From Centroberyx gerrardi (Eukaryota; Chordata; Actinopteri; Beryciformes; Berycidae): a stretch of DNA of 64,000 bases. The notes beneath the pieces were generated by a model, which saw only the letters and a list, made by a program, of their open reading frames with translations, had not been told where the DNA came from and did not search any database. The DNA lies in the NCBI RefSeq assembly GCF_048128805.1, contig NC_135998.1, positions 22,342,063-22,406,062 on the forward strand, given 5' to 3'. Both the position numbers and the translations under genes were made by a program. Numbering within the stretch: the first letter of the stretch is position 1; each line of letters starts with the position of its first letter. Below, in pieces: positions 46,459-60,262 of the stretch.

Positions 46459-47788
46459 ATGAGAAGTAAGCCAGAAAAATTCGGGAGATATACTAGCAAG
46501 GAGGACCAACTCCCCACCCCTCAGCTAGGACACACGACCAAAAGAGGTCCCAGCTTGCAAATAGAAATGACAGTGAATGACCTACCCATTCAGGCAGTCA
46601 TTGATACTGGTGCAGAAGCCACAGTGATATCTGAAGAGGTTTATAACATGCTCCCAATAGAAGGATGGAAACATCTCAGCGCGACCTCTCTCCGGAATGC
46701 TGGAGTTGGAAGAAGAATGTCTGCCATGGGTGGATTGGAGGTGACACTGGAAATTGGGAGCCGGAAATTCAACTGGATGGCACGTGTGCTCCAGAAAGAC
46801 AACATTACCCTACCAACTGAAAGTGAGTGCCTTGTTTGGGGTAAAGTTGATAAGCCAAGACCTGGCCTTCCAGCAGTTCTGGAGCCACTGAACATAACAG
46901 AGGCTGTCTCATTGGGAAGTGTTGCCATTTACATGGACCCCCGAGTTCCTCTCAGGTGCCAAAGCATCCCTGCCCCGTGGAGTCTGTGTTGGTATTTTGA
47001 TCGAGACCCTCCCTGATGATCCCCTTGTCATATCTGACTCAGAGAGTGACCAGTAGAAAAGCATGTCAGAGGAGGAAAGCAGCAATATAGCTAAGCCAAT
47101 GGTTGGAAGAGTAGCAAGAAATGTGACAGATCCAGAACACCTGCAAGCTCTATACACAGCATCAAGCGAGGCTCTCAGTAGAGATCAGCAGGAGGTCACT
47201 GATTGAGCTCCTCCTAAAGTACAAGTCTCTCTTTACAGCCAGTGATACAGACCTCTCTGCTGTCACCCATACGATCGACACCAGAGGGTCTGCCAGACCA
47301 GTACGCCAACCAGTCAGGCGGACACCTCTGGGATTCCAGGGAGAGGAAGAACAGCAACTCAAGTAAATGCTGGAGGCTGGAGTAGTCGCACCGTCCTCCT
47401 CCGAGTGGGCATCGCCGGTCGCCCTTGTTCATAAAAAGGATGGCGGTGTCCGCTGGTGTGTCCACTATCGGTGTCTGAATGGCCTTACAGTGAGGGACTC
47501 TTATCCGCTGCCTAAAATAGATGAGTGTCTTGGCCAATCAGCTTCCTGGGGAAGCCACTGTCTTCTCCACCCTGGATCTCCAGTGCGGATACTGGCAGAT
47601 TGCTGTGGACCCAAAAGACTGTGATAAGACAGCATTCATTACCTGCTACAGTTTTTACGAATACACCAGGATGCCATTCGGCCTCTGTAACACGCCTGGT
47701 ACGTTTCAGAGAGCCATGGAACTGGTCCTCTGTGGGTATCAGTGGAAGATGCTTCTCATCTACCTGGACAATATAATCAGTGTATCAA
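46459..47788 (+). pseudogene. Ty3/gypsy pol remnant (protease and reverse transcriptase), plus strand
   Basis: A retropepsin comes first: AVIDTGAEATVIS near 46594-46632, with the D-T-G active site intact, and a flap-like segment to about 46820. After a gap the RT starts with a stop near 47365, then EAGVVAPSSSEWASPVALV (47370-47430), KDGGVRWCVHYRCLN and YPLPKIDECL. A frame change near 47530 leads to FSTLDLQCGYWQIAVDPKD, then TRMPFGLCNTPGTFQRAMEL and LLIYLDNII near 47754-47780. The last carries N for the second aspartate of Y-x-D-D. The homology ends there, at the junction with the opposite-strand remnant. RNase H and integrase are missing. Confidence 0.85.
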
Positions 47789-47799
47789 CTGTAACAGTT

Positions 47800-48370
47800 T
47801 TGCCACCTTCTCCTCGGCAATGACCAATGACATTCATCACCAGGATCCCTTGGTCAGGCCCCATGCAGTCATCCTCAACAACTACTATCCCTTTAGCTGG
47901 GACTGGTATCCCTGCCACAACAATAGCATAGCCAAGGTAGCTTTCAGTGTGAGCCAATGGAGGCGGGATGAATCATGCAGGAGGAAATGGCCGAGCCACT
48001 TCTGAAAAAAACTGAGATTGAACATGGTTACTTGAGATCCTGTATCCAACATGCATGGTATTTTGACTCCACTCACCTCTACCTCCACTTGAGGGCAGGT
48101 TCCCACAAAGGCATTCTTTTAAGGGCTTTCCTTCCTGCTGGTGCCTGCATTCCCAACCACTTGCCCTACAGTGGCTGGGGATTCCTCTTTAACGATACAG
48201 GTTTGTCTCTTTGGGTGAGGATTGGTGTAGGAGTGAGGCTGCCAAACCGGCCTTGTAGCCCACAAAGCAGCAGGTGAGTGTCTCTGTTCTTGACTAAACA
48301 TGGCTTCCCTTTTTGCACAGCCATCTATTGCCCCCATGATGAGGTCAACTTGCTGTAGGTCCACTAGTGC
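47800..48370 (-). pseudogene. Gypsy gag-protease remnant, minus strand
   Basis: Read on the minus strand, 48106-47885 gives VEVEVSGVKIPCMLDTGSQVTMF, with a retropepsin D-T-G site. After a frame change, AKGIVVVEDDCMGPDQGILVMNVIGHC follows near 47800-47890, the wording of the protease-RT spacer in fish gypsy elements. Upstream (48119-48364) is a gag-like tail with scattered Cys/His residues. This belongs to a different gypsy lineage from the plus-strand remnant next to it. Confidence 0.7.
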
Positions 48371-48499
48371 TCGTGCCCTTAATATAGCCTCTATCTGTGC
48401 CCGCCCCTCCCCAAAACTACCCCACTACTATCATCAGTGAATTTTGGGACCCATGATGTGCACAAAAACCAAGGCATTGCTAATGGAGTATATTGGGGA

Positions 48500-51224
48500 A
48501 CAGAACTTGAAGCAGATAAACTAGGTGTCCCTGATGCTGATGCGCTAGAGTCCCTTGACCCTCTGCCTGGTTGTTCATGTCAGGAGTGCCCCAAGAGAAG
48601 ATTCTGCTGACAACGCCAGAAAGAGGTGTCATAGCTTGAGACCTCAACTCCACCCAACACAGGACTACATTTTCTCTGCACCAACTCCAACACAGAAGAC
48701 CAGGACAAGCAGGAATACAAAAATATCCTTTATTAGAAATATCTTAAAAACAATTATTTGCTCCCCAAAAATTGAAATACTTGGCGGATAAATGTATTCT
48801 GGAATCTGACAGGAATGACACCCCCCTCAGTAATTTATAGGAGTAATAAAGTAATATTTATGCTGTCCAGATCGTTCATTAAAATTACTAAGATGCAATG
48901 TAACGTTACAAAATTACTTTACCAATGTTGTCCAAAACTTGTCCAATACCCCGTCTGGATAGGGAATGTTCATTCAGGACATGATAAAATTCTGGTGGTC
49001 CTGAGGTAATACTACCATTCACTAGACCTCCCCTGGTAATACTAATTCCATCCAGAGAGGGGGAAATCTGTCGAAAAAGGACAAATCTGGGGACTGTTCA
49101 CGGAAAACCAGGACTTTGGGTCACCCTAAACTAGCATGGTAATGATAGTTACCATATACTAGTATAGTAAGACTGTAACTAGCTCTTTGTCACTGGAAAA
49201 CCCCTTCTAGTTTTTAATAGTATCCATTTGAAGAATGCTAAACCAATATTAATCTGGTGCTGGGAATGGTGATGCACAAGTTTCTTTCCTGTGCACTGTT
49301 TCTTTGTTGTAGATGGAGGATCAGTATATGTAGTCTGACAGTCCTGACAGATACATAATTACCATTAACGTTATCTTTTTAGATAGTCAGTTGTCAACGT
49401 TGCCATCTCCAATCCACCTCCAACCTAGTTGCCACTACAGGCACCCTTACTATACACACACACACGACACAGACCATCACCTCCGCCCTATAATGGGGAT
49501 TAATATTGAAGGAAAATATGAATCCCCAGTATTTGATGAATTGTTCATCATTAGTCATGACCTGACCTAAAGTAAAATATTCCTTGTAGCAATTCTTTTT
49601 CTTTCATCATTAACTGCCACGTTGACCACTTGGAACCAAGTCCCCCAATCTCCTTTGAATAAAACATGACCCTCATTTATTTGCTTTATTTAAGATAAGG
49701 CTGTTCTATCCTTCTGCAATAAGATAACTAAATGTCTCTCAGAATGAAAAGCCTCTTCATCGAATGATCCAGCCCTTCAACTGCAGGAATGAACCCAGCC
49801 CCAGATACACAGAATGACAAGCATTTTTCAGTCCCTATTTCTGCTCTTTTACATCATATAAGCCTTCCTATTGCTTGCCAGGGGAAATGAAATGTTTATT
49901 ATATAGCCCTGAGGGTTTTTGCAGAGAGAGTTTTGGTGGACTTAAAGAAAGGATAAGCTTTTCCTCTCTCCCCTCCAAACTTGGCTTCCTCCCATGGCAT
50001 ATGAGAGGCAGGAGGTAGAGGTAGGGTCACAGCAGTAGTAAAGGAGAACCAGCAGGAGGAATGAAAGAGAGAGGGAAAGAGAGAGCATAGGGAGTTAAGA
50101 TTGGCAGTCCTGCCGATCTCCTGGGCCTTGGTCTATGTGTTCCGCTGGACAGGACAAAGCTGAGCAGGAGTACATCTGCCCCTACTAAGACCTTCCAAAG
50201 ACCTGGGACAGCTTATGAGTACTGAGTGTAGCACATAAAAGCCTCCTCATAACCTCTCCACTGAGAAGCTTTAGTTTGGATGGATGGATCCTAAATCTGT
50301 CCAATCTCCTTCCTCCTTTCTGATGCAGCATAAGATAGATGGAGGCTAAGTGGACAGATTTAGAGATGAATGGGCGTTTATGCATATAATGTGAGTGAAG
50401 CGGGAAACTTTCCCTGTGCCCGTAGGGCACATAATGTAGCATCTATGGGTTCACTGGTTCGATAGGGAACTCAATGTGATTTTTTTTTAAATAGCAGAAA
50501 TATACAGTGCTCCCACCTGTACGCCAAGGAGATATGCTACACATATCATTAATGGGATGCTTTATGCTTCAGGCTAAAAGTGGTAAGCCACATTTTGCTG
50601 TGAGAGGAATCCTCCAATTTAGAGTCTCCTTTATTAGAAGGAAGACCATTCTTTTCTATGGTATGGCCATATTAATGGTGATGGCTAGTGTCTCTGTCCG
50701 GAAGAGGAAGTTATCTCATTTGTGTGGACAGGACCCAGGGTCACATGGCTCCATGACTCCTGTCTGTAGGAAAATCCTCCAATTTCCTGCAGTCACTGCG
50801 GCCACAATGAGTAGGATAATATCTCACTATCAGAACCAGCTGAGACTGATTCCCAGGCAGAGCCAATGGCTTGGAATGGTTTTGGTTTACAGGACAGTTA
50901 TACATGCAAGCAAACATTTTTGCATAGTGTGGATGCATGTGTACACAAAAACACTAAGTATGCCAATGAGGTATACACACAAACACTAGCAATTTCCTAT
51001 AATTAGTCATATGCACACATCACTACTACTTCTGCACTCACTTCTACTGCACATACAAACTTATATGAAGAGCTCAGCTGGTGTTCCCTATGTCACATTC
51101 AAAATCTAACACCTAGAGAGGCTACATCAAAGATAAATACAGGGCCTCGCTTAGTGTGAAGGGGAAACAGCCCAGGTAGGAAAAAAGATGACTCCAACTG
51201 GCCATGGGTGGAAGCTGGGATAGT

Positions 51225-51260
<36 letters not shown>

Positions 51261-52249
51261 TCAGAGAGAGGAGGATGGAGAGGAAGGTGGGAGTGAGGGC
51301 AGAGAAGGGAGTAGCATAGCAGTAGCTGAGAATTCTGAGTGAATGACCATCTGTTTGGAGGGGTCTGGGGGTCTGGGGGAGTGACACTTCCTGACCACTA
51401 CTGAATTATGTCAGAATGATCATGACAGAGGAGCTACGGGGCTGAGTGACTCTCTCTCAAGAACCCCTAATCCCTAACCCTTCCCCATGGTTTAGCACCA
51501 GCCTTCACTGACCATCAAAAACAGAGTAAAAACGTTTTATGCCCCCTCATTTTCTTTAATATCTCTGTGTCTCTCTGTTTCTTTTTTTTTTTTCAAAACT
51601 CTGTTCCTGTGATATTGATATAGAAGAATGGTGTTTCCAGCAGCATGTTGTTATGCTTTTCCTTTCTTGCTATTTGCCTTGTGTCAGGCAGGAGACAGAA
51701 AGAGGCTGACGGGGGGTAGGTGGGCCATCCCTGGGATGCAGAACACTGGGCCCGGTGTAGCAACTGGTTCCATTGGGGGAGTGGATACAGCATCATAATG
51801 ACCAAGCCAAATATTTGTCTAGTCCATATTCTGAGAGCATAATGAAGTCCTTTTAGAGAAGGCATCATTGGAATCTGGACAGTGATTTTATGCCAGAGAG
51901 AGGGCAGGTTTCACTGGGCCCTGCTGTTTCCACTTAGGCTAACCTGGTCTCTGGTGGCCCAATCCAAATTCAATACAGAGCCTTGTGTCCAGAATAAGAA
52001 TGAATTATAGCTCTGTTTGGCAGATGATAGGTAGTGAATCGGAAATTGAAGTTGGATTTAATCATATAATCAGGAGATGAATTACACACTAAGGTGGGAT
52101 TTAATTACACTGTGAATTGAATAAGAACTTGCTCAGAATTTGAATTAGGGTTATTTTAGCAGACTTCTCTCCTACTGTATAGTGTCAGAGTCCTCTGTTT
52201 ATGGAGGGCGAAGCTTGCTGAGCGGAATTTCACAGCATCTGACCCGGCA

Positions 52250-52303
<54 letters not shown>

Positions 52304-54640
52304 TCTAAGACCTGCATACCAACACACATATGTATACTATATACAGTACATCTTCTATGCCCATGCTCATACAGGTGTGGACTAACTTCATAGTCCATTG
52401 GGCCTTTCTGATGGTGCCAAGTTCAGCCTGAGTCAATACTCCCTCTGGCTGCCAAAAAGTGTGTCAGGAGTGAAAAGAGGAAAGAAAAAAAAAAAAGATA
52501 CCATAGTGAGTTATACTACCCAGGACCACTCTGCCCCACTTTTACAACCTCTGCTCCACTGTCAGCCCATACAGGTTGTAGATATAGCGTGATATTTCCC
52601 TTTTGCAGGCTAGCTAACCATACCTGCCACCTGTGTGTGTCCACTAAGTTCCTGAAAGTCATGCTGCTGAAAGTGAGAAAACCCTCTCTATAGGAGGACA
52701 GTGTCCACTGTTGGTGGTGTGAGAGCCTTGGTGTCAGAGATTATATATAGCATAGATGTGTATAGTTTCAGTGCCCTAGAACATCTGATTAAATGGTGGG
52801 ATCTGTCCGTCAACTCTGAACCGCAGTCAAACAATTAAACAAATATCCCGAAATATGAGTAGAAAAACATGAGAGATAGTAAACAATTACAGAAAACAAT
52901 CTAAAAACAGCACGTAGTGTGTCAACACAACTCCATATTTCACACGTAACAAGTGCTGCTCTGCGTGGTGTTGACACATTTAATCTGGGGTAGTCAGGTC
53001 TGAGATCCTGCACTAAAAGAGCTTGCCTCCCCCAGCAGGTTATTCTGGTGTTATTATGAGAACACAACATGCTCATTATGGTTGTGGCACTGCATTCAGG
53101 GTGGCTGTCTGCTCTGGTGTGCCAGCACTGGAAATGCTTGTGGCGAAGGAATGACAGGGAGAGAGAGAGAGAGAAAGAGAAAGAGAGAGAGAGAGAGTAA
53201 AGGGGGATGGAGAGCAAAGGAAGCATAGAGTGGATGGAGGGGATTTAGAAGACCAAAGAAAAGAGGACAGATGAGACAGTAAAGGGTGTGACAGATGAAA
53301 AGAGAAAGGAATAGAAAGAGGGGGTTTATACATACCATCTTCTGAAGAGATAAATTAAATATAGTAGAGACAGAGAAAGACAGAGAGAGAGAGACAGAAA
53401 GATAAAGGCATCGACAGGGACTGAGAGAGACATTAATCCTAGCAGACAGAGACCTGTTTGAGAACCTTCCACATCCTGGTTCATCACCAAACCAGACCTG
53501 CACAGGAACACGACAGAACCGGCAACCAGGAACATAAACAGCTGGATAGAGCCACCTGTAAAGGAAAAACACACGCCACAGAGACACTCCACACTCACAC
53601 TCACACACACACACACACACACACACACAGTCCTTGTATGAACAGTCTACTTGTGTGCAGTGGGGCTGAGAGAGACAGCACTGTCTGGTTCACCACTACC
53701 ACCTCCATAACCTCTGCCATTGCCCAACGTGAAAACACATCAACACAGAGGTGTCTGTCTTTACAACCTATTTATTTGTTGGATGACATTAGGTTGTTTT
53801 ATTTCCAGACATGCCCTGAAAACGCCACTGTTCAAGTTCTTTAGTGGACACCTCTCCTAAGGTGTTTTACATTAAGTTATATACAGTCATTGTCAGAGTA
53901 AATCAGTTGAAAACTTGAGTCAGTTAAATAAAATCGCAATTCTTATTTTTACATACTTTTCATACTTAAGATCAAATTGGCATCATGAATCTATCATGAA
54001 TCCGCTGGACTTAGTGCTTATTGTCACTTCTGTACGGTACGGTAACTTGGACAAACTTCTACGAAACATGCTATTTATGTAAAAGCAATGGCATCTGGAT
54101 TCACATAAACTACAAACAACATGTGAACACCCAACCAAGCCTGGTGCCCAATTTTGTTAGCTTTCAGTCTGCAAAGCCCTGTATTGGTTGCATATGTGTA
54201 GGTACAGTACCCAGCTCACTGTAAACATTGATATCTAAACAGCCTGTGTTGCTGTTACTGTTGCTGTGCATCAAAGAACAGTCTTGTGTCCTCACTAGGC
54301 CCAGGCTGCAATTTGGGCTCAAGGCGTGGTCCGGCACCCGTTGGGCTGTGTCCGCCCTGCGCACCAGTAATGACCCCTTCCCTATGGGGAGCGTTTGATC
54401 TGGGCTGCCTCTGTGCCTCGGCGGGGCCTATTTCTGGAGCGTGGGGGGGATAAAGGGAGCTTTCAGACCTGGTGCCAATGACCATAATTAAGCAGCTTTA
54501 AGGGGTGGCAGTGAGCGCGCTAGCGAGCGCAGAGTTTGTAATTTGGAAGAAGGGGGCAGAGTCGCTGTGGCTCATTGGAAGTACATGGGAGGGTCGGGTG
54601 GCACCCAGCACTGAAACACAAGGGACAGAGTGTGTGAAGG
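48500..54640. other. Gene-poor DNA with many simple repeats
   Basis: No gene recognised. Microsatellites: TG 51229-51259; TC 52251-52272 followed directly by AC 52273-52298; GA 53157-53197; mixed GA 53370-53405; CA 53602-53629. A 160-codon frame at 50507-50989 and a 176-codon frame at 53096-53626 are composition artefacts or unrecognised. Confidence 0.5.
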
Positions 54641-54648
54641 GGACTGTA

Positions 54649-54873
54649 AAGAGGATGTTAATGACTTGGGTCCATTAGCACCCACCTCTGGGGCTGGCTG
54701 ACCAATGGCCTTAGGCAGAAACACAGAGAGGTCGCCATGACTGACACGCTCAGTCAGCCCCACCCTAATAGTGTGTCATTCATGGTGACCTCTCTGTGCT
54801 TCTGCCTAAGGTCAGCCAGCCCCAGGGATGGGTGCTAGTGCACCCAAGTCATTAACATTATCTTTATATCCTC
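54649..54873. repeat. Long inverted repeat with arms of about 100 bases
   Basis: The left arm (54649-54747) runs from AAGAGGATGTTAATGACTTG through CTCTGGGGCTGGCTGACC to AGAGAGGTCGCCATGACTG. The right arm (54771-54873) is its inverted copy, with GTCACC for GTCGCC and a short deletion of CAATGG. The spacer is about 23 bases. It could be a fold-back transposon or a structured RNA/DNA cruciform. No coding frame. Confidence 0.85.
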
Positions 54874-54874
54874 T

Positions 54875-55953
54875 AGACTCCTCAGCTAGTTTGTCCATTG
54901 ATGTTGTCCACTGATGTTGGTGTGTACAGTATTCATCTGAACTGGCTGTTTGCTGTATTATTGACTCAAAGTGTGTATGACTATTCATTCAGAAGTAGTG
55001 AATTTGAGGTGGAGTATAGGTGATAAGGTCCTGCTATCAGATAATAACTCACCTAATTATCCACTTTAAAATATTTTTTTAAGGCCAAAACAAGATTGCT
55101 GACAATTATTAATTATTCCTAACATAATTAAGAGAATTAACCAAGAGTTGATAGGCTGAGGCCCAGGCCAGAGGTTTGGGTTTCTCAGCAACTGAAAAAG
55201 CTTTAGTTCAGCTGATATGGGAGAGGTTAGTACCATTCATTCATTAGTCCCGTTCTTTCATTCAGTATAGGCAACTGCTATGCTTACCTGTGTCATGTTC
55301 CAAATAATTTTATATATCATGCTGTTTCATGATTAAATGCCTACTAAATAACATAATTAAATTAAAGGATTTTTAAAGAATCTTTACGTCTGACCATACT
55401 TTTGTTCTCTTTGTATACATTTCCCTTTCTCTCTTTTTCTTTCTCTCTCTCTCTCTCTCCCATCTCCGTTCTGTCAGTGAACTTTTGAACACCTTTTCCA
55501 GTCCTTTAACACCCATGAATGCATGTTGTTTCTCCACTGACGGTGAGAGGGGAAGATGGATACGCCTGTTGTCCACCTACAAAGCCTCTGGCGACCCACT
55601 CCCACTCTACAGGAGGTGAAGCACAATTTCTCAAGCAAAGACAAATATCTTATCACCACCTAAGTGTACATGTTCGTGAAAGCTCAAACAGATGTCAGGT
55701 TGTAATTACTGTCTCTCGTGGCTGTGCGGAGGCCTTTGGTAGGTCCGATCCTGCACCAGGCCATGACCCCTGTTGAGGTTAATGGGAGCTGGTCCAGGTG
55801 TGGCTCCCTCTCCATGACAGAGAGTGCCTCCATTAACACTTCTCTAACAAAAAGGGTGATACTTCTGTTGACATTAATGCTGCACATTAGAGAACGGTGC
55901 ATGATTGATCTGTATGAACAGAGAGGTTTACATGAGGTTCACACTACCTCACA

Positions 55954-56000
<47 letters not shown>

Positions 56001-56750
56001 CAAAAGAGAAGGAGAGATCTTTCACATAAATCTTCAATTTAAACATCTTCAGTTAAAGCATCATGCTATATAAAGATGGATCTTCATACTGTGCCTTAGC
56101 CTCTTGTCTGTATAAGCATTACTGTATTTCAACATTCTGTAAAGGCGAGAGTTACCAAAGAATGTTCCCTTATCTGACTAAATCCACCCTCATTACCATC
56201 AATCTCTGTATCGGTGTGCTTTGCAACATACCAGATGCCCATGTCTTTATAAAGCATCACCACAGATCCTTCACGTTGTTTACACCAATATTGTGTAAGG
56301 GAGAGGAGACACACCTGCCAAGTTTACAGTAAAGTCATAAAATGTCATGTTGCTGGGAAGTTGTCTAAACACCCCCTCCAAAAAAAAAAAACGACCCAGT
56401 TCATCTCCTGAGAAAATCCAAAGAAGTCAAGTGGTTTGAACGCTTAATGGCTCCAGGCTATCATGGGTAATGATCTCTTGGAATTACCCCAATTATTCCA
56501 CCTATTGACGGATAATAAGGTGGACAAACAAGGAGAGACCCTGTAGCTGTAGGCGTCCCTTGTTTGGCAGTTTCTGTCTATGAAGTGCTGCCCACCATAT
56601 GACACCGTGGTTTATGGTTTACCGGGGCAGGGGTTTGAGTGGGTCCGTGTGGCCACCCCCTGGAGAAGGCGTGTAGTTGCTCGGCACAACCGCTGGGCTT
56701 GTAACTTGACACCTGACTGTGCGGTGCGTTTGCCATCGCTTTACCCACAG
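54875..56750. other. Intergenic DNA; TG microsatellite at 55957-55991
   Basis: No gene recognised. There is a pyrimidine-rich stretch at 55417-55465. Confidence 0.5.
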
Positions 56751-56756
56751 AAAGCC

Positions 56757-57165
56757 TATTTAAAAAGGAAAGGGATGAGTCCTGCGCTCCTGACTCCGTA
56801 ACCCCCTCCAAGAACCCAGCTTTCTCTCTGGCTGCGCGTCCCTAAATCTGGATCGGCATAAATGAATGAAACACAAGGGAATATCGAAAGACAATCACAC
56901 AGGAAAACTCTCTGTCAAACCATCCAACAGAACGACCCAGGGAGTTTATGTCGGGCTTGATAGGCAAATCAATATGAGTTTTTTCCTCTGGAACTTCATC
57001 TCAAGCTTCTCAAATGTGTAAGACGGCGACTGGTGCCTTCTGCCCCCCTTGCAAAGGAGTCACGCTGTGATTAACGGATCAGGTTTTTGACTGCCAGGAC
57101 AAATGAATACAAATGAATTTAGGCACCCGAAGGAGAGATTGCAGAACCTCTCATCTCGACACAAA
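56757..57165 (+). promoter_or_regulatory. Possible promoter and first exon of an unidentified gene
   Basis: A TATA-like box, TATTTAAAAAGG, lies at 56757-56768. About 400 bases later a consensus donor reads CACAAA|GTAAGTGG, with its GT at 57166. An open 21-codon frame starts with ATG at 57103 and runs to the donor in phase 0. It does not stay in frame with the next candidate exon at 62457, so this exon may be untranslated or joined elsewhere. Confidence 0.35.
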
Positions 57166-57169
57166 GTAA

Positions 57170-59514
57170 GTGGTCTTTCACTCTCATGCTTCTGTGTGGT
57201 TTGATGATAGGATGTTGGAAGTGGGAATGGTGAGATCGATCAATGGCAGAGATGGAGTTAGAAAAGAAACTCAAAGTAGAACCGACAGCAGCAAGAGGGT
57301 TTGAATGGACCTTATCAGAGTAGGCTACTAGTCGACCTCCATGTGCTTACCTGTGTTGTGCCGGCTGGCAGTGGTCCAGCTCACCATGCAGGAATGGTGT
57401 CCGCTGGTGACCATTGACGCTCTGACGTCTGTTTGGACCATGGGCGGCAATTTATTATTCTAAGGTATGACACTCGCCATATACCTTAGCATAAATGAGT
57501 CCAAATGTGATCTTGTAGTTTTTGTTTTTATAATGGAGAGAAAAGACCAAGCAAAATCGCCAGATAGCCTATTTATTTGGAAGCCATATAAAATATAGAA
57601 TATAAATATATATAATATAAATCACATCAAACTGTACATCTGTGCAAGGTTGTTTGGTGACCTATGTCCACTAATTTATCACACTGACCAGATAATATGT
57701 TGTCATTGGTGATTGCTCCACTTGTCCATAGAAATGTAGCCCAGTTGATCTAAGCGGGTTTTGAAGTTTTGGTGGCAAAATATTGGTTATTAGATGCAGG
57801 ACTTTGCCATACCTTAGGCTACTAAATTGACTCATCTGATTTGGACGACAACTACAAATATTATGTAGTAGACCTATCAAGTTTCAGTGGCTGATCAGCA
57901 TCCACTGCTGCGTTTGTTGCACATATAGCCAATTTTGTTGGGATAATTTCCATTTTGGCCCTTTACGCACGAAGTGCGCAAAGTTCACAATTAATGGCAT
58001 TAGGAGCCATATGAACCTTTGAGTAAATTAGTAGAGTCAAATATTAAAGTCATTTTTTGCTGTCGGATTGCTCATTCCCACGACAGCATAAAGCGAGACT
58101 GCTGCTTTTTAATTTACGCAAAGAGACATCTTAAGCATGTGAGTGATTTTACCACTCAGTGCCACAAAATACAGACGTTTTATGCGTAGCTATATTTGCT
58201 GCATGGGGTTTCGCGGAGAGTGAAAGTAAGTTATGAATGAACTAAAACATTTGGTCTTGACTACGTTGTTGTGATAAACATCTAGGCTATGTTTTGAGGA
58301 AATATGCAGCTGCTCTGTTCCCCAGATTCATTCATTCATTCATCCATGCACTAAATCATCATCGTCTGTTTACATTGGCCAAGCTCACCCTTATTTAAAA
58401 AGAGAGTAAATTAGACCGGACGGAGTATCACAATTAGAAGTGCTTTATTCCCCAACTGAAGTAACTAGCTTAACAAAACTTCTCTTGACATTCAAATCAT
58501 AATAGTGTGCAGGATGAAGTAGCAGTGATGGATAGTGACCCGTGCGCTACAGGCTGGAGTCGGGGGAGAGGGGGGGAGGGGGGTAGTCAGTTCAAATGCT
58601 GGTCTGTTATCCCCTTCATTCTTACCTTAGATTTCTGTTTGGGTTTACTACGCCTGAACATCTGGTTAGGCTACTGTTCAACATCTCAACGAATGAATGG
58701 ATCAGTCATAGCGAGGAGGAGGGGATACAGAAATCTAGGAAGTAGTCCAAGGAATGTCCGGAGATATGACCTAAGACCGGCGTTTTCCCCCACAACTTTG
58801 CTCTTCATTGAAAACAAGTTGGCCAAATGGCATGAGCCTGATTTATCATAGCCTATCTGGATGTTCTTCAGGAAATTGTCTGTCATGAGTTAAAGAGAAA
58901 AGTGGGTCTCAGATTTCTTTCTACATTCATTAAGCAACAGTTCGTCAATGCCTATAAATTTTATTCAAACAGCAAAGGTATGCAGGGATTGCTATCTAGA
59001 AATGAAACTCTACCTGTGAAGTGCCAATTGCATGGAGCATGATTCACCATTTGTCCACATGGTGTCGCCCTCTATGTCTCACTTCAGGGCAAACCAGTGC
59101 TTCAGTATTTTCTCCTGCATTAATGCTGAGGCAAGGGAAAAAAATTAAATTAATGCTTATAATGATAAAATGATGAATACGATTTTCATACATTTTCAAA
59201 GTGAACAAGTCTCACTCTAGTGAGTTTTAGCTTGGTTCATTGATTAAATAGTTTCAGTAATCTCTAAATCCAGGGAGAGCAAATTATCATGATGAGCCAT
59301 ATAACATTTTACATTTCAACATTTCAACTTCAATGTCCTCTCAGACATTATAGAGTGAAATGTGAAACGGTCAGGAGATAAACTAGTCTGAAGTGAGAGA
59401 CGGCTGGACAGTGGAGAATAGAAGATGTAGGTGCGCCACTGGTATAGGAGACGTTAGTTGCACCCTCCTCCTCATCAACCCCTGTCAGTGTCTCTTCACA
59501 CCTAGGAATGTTCC

Positions 59515-59552
<38 letters not shown>

Positions 59553-60219
59553 CAGGGCAGGGTTGCCTTTGAAATCCTTTCAGGGAATGAATGAGTAGGC
59601 CAAGTCAGTGAAAAGGAAAGGAAACCATACTAACTCCCAATGACATTTGGTTAAAGTGGCTCTTTCTCAATCTTTGACTGGCTGCCGGCCTCAAGACATC
59701 GGGCTGCTGTTTGTGTACATATGAATGGCTGTGTGGGGGGAGGGGGGGTCGAGAGTTAGAATCGGAGAGCTTACATAGGTGTAATGCAGTTAAGGTTAAT
59801 GAACAAAGAGGATGATGGCAAAATTATTAGAGGGAGAGAGATGAATGAAAGAAATACAACAGGGAAAGAGAGAGATGGGTTTGAGGAAATGTTATTACAT
59901 GGAAGAGTGAGAGAAGTCTCATCTGACAACACCATTATATCCTTGTTCAAAATGTCTTGTGACTGAATGTCTTTGCCGCTTGACATGTAGACATAGGACA
60001 GCAAAAGGTATTAACTTATGAAATCTTTTTGTGAATTAAACATTGTAAGTAGCAGACAGATATTCCAAAGTGTGTTGGCCATAGGATGTATGTATTCATC
60101 TGACTAGCAGGCAATAGTGATCAAATTCACAGAAATGGCCATCTCTGTTTTTCTAACTCTCTGACTCTCACTCTCCATCTCTCTCTCTCCATCTCTCTCT
60201 CTCTCTCTCCCTCTGTCTT

Positions 60220-60262
<43 letters not shown>

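Noticed and set aside
50507..50989. 160-codon open frame
   Set aside because: No domain, no splice or promoter context, and no family recognised; lies in repeat-rich intergenic DNA.
53096..53626. 176-codon minus-strand frame rich in Ser/Leu and Cys/Val
   Set aside because: It translates GA and CA microsatellites and flanking purine-rich DNA.
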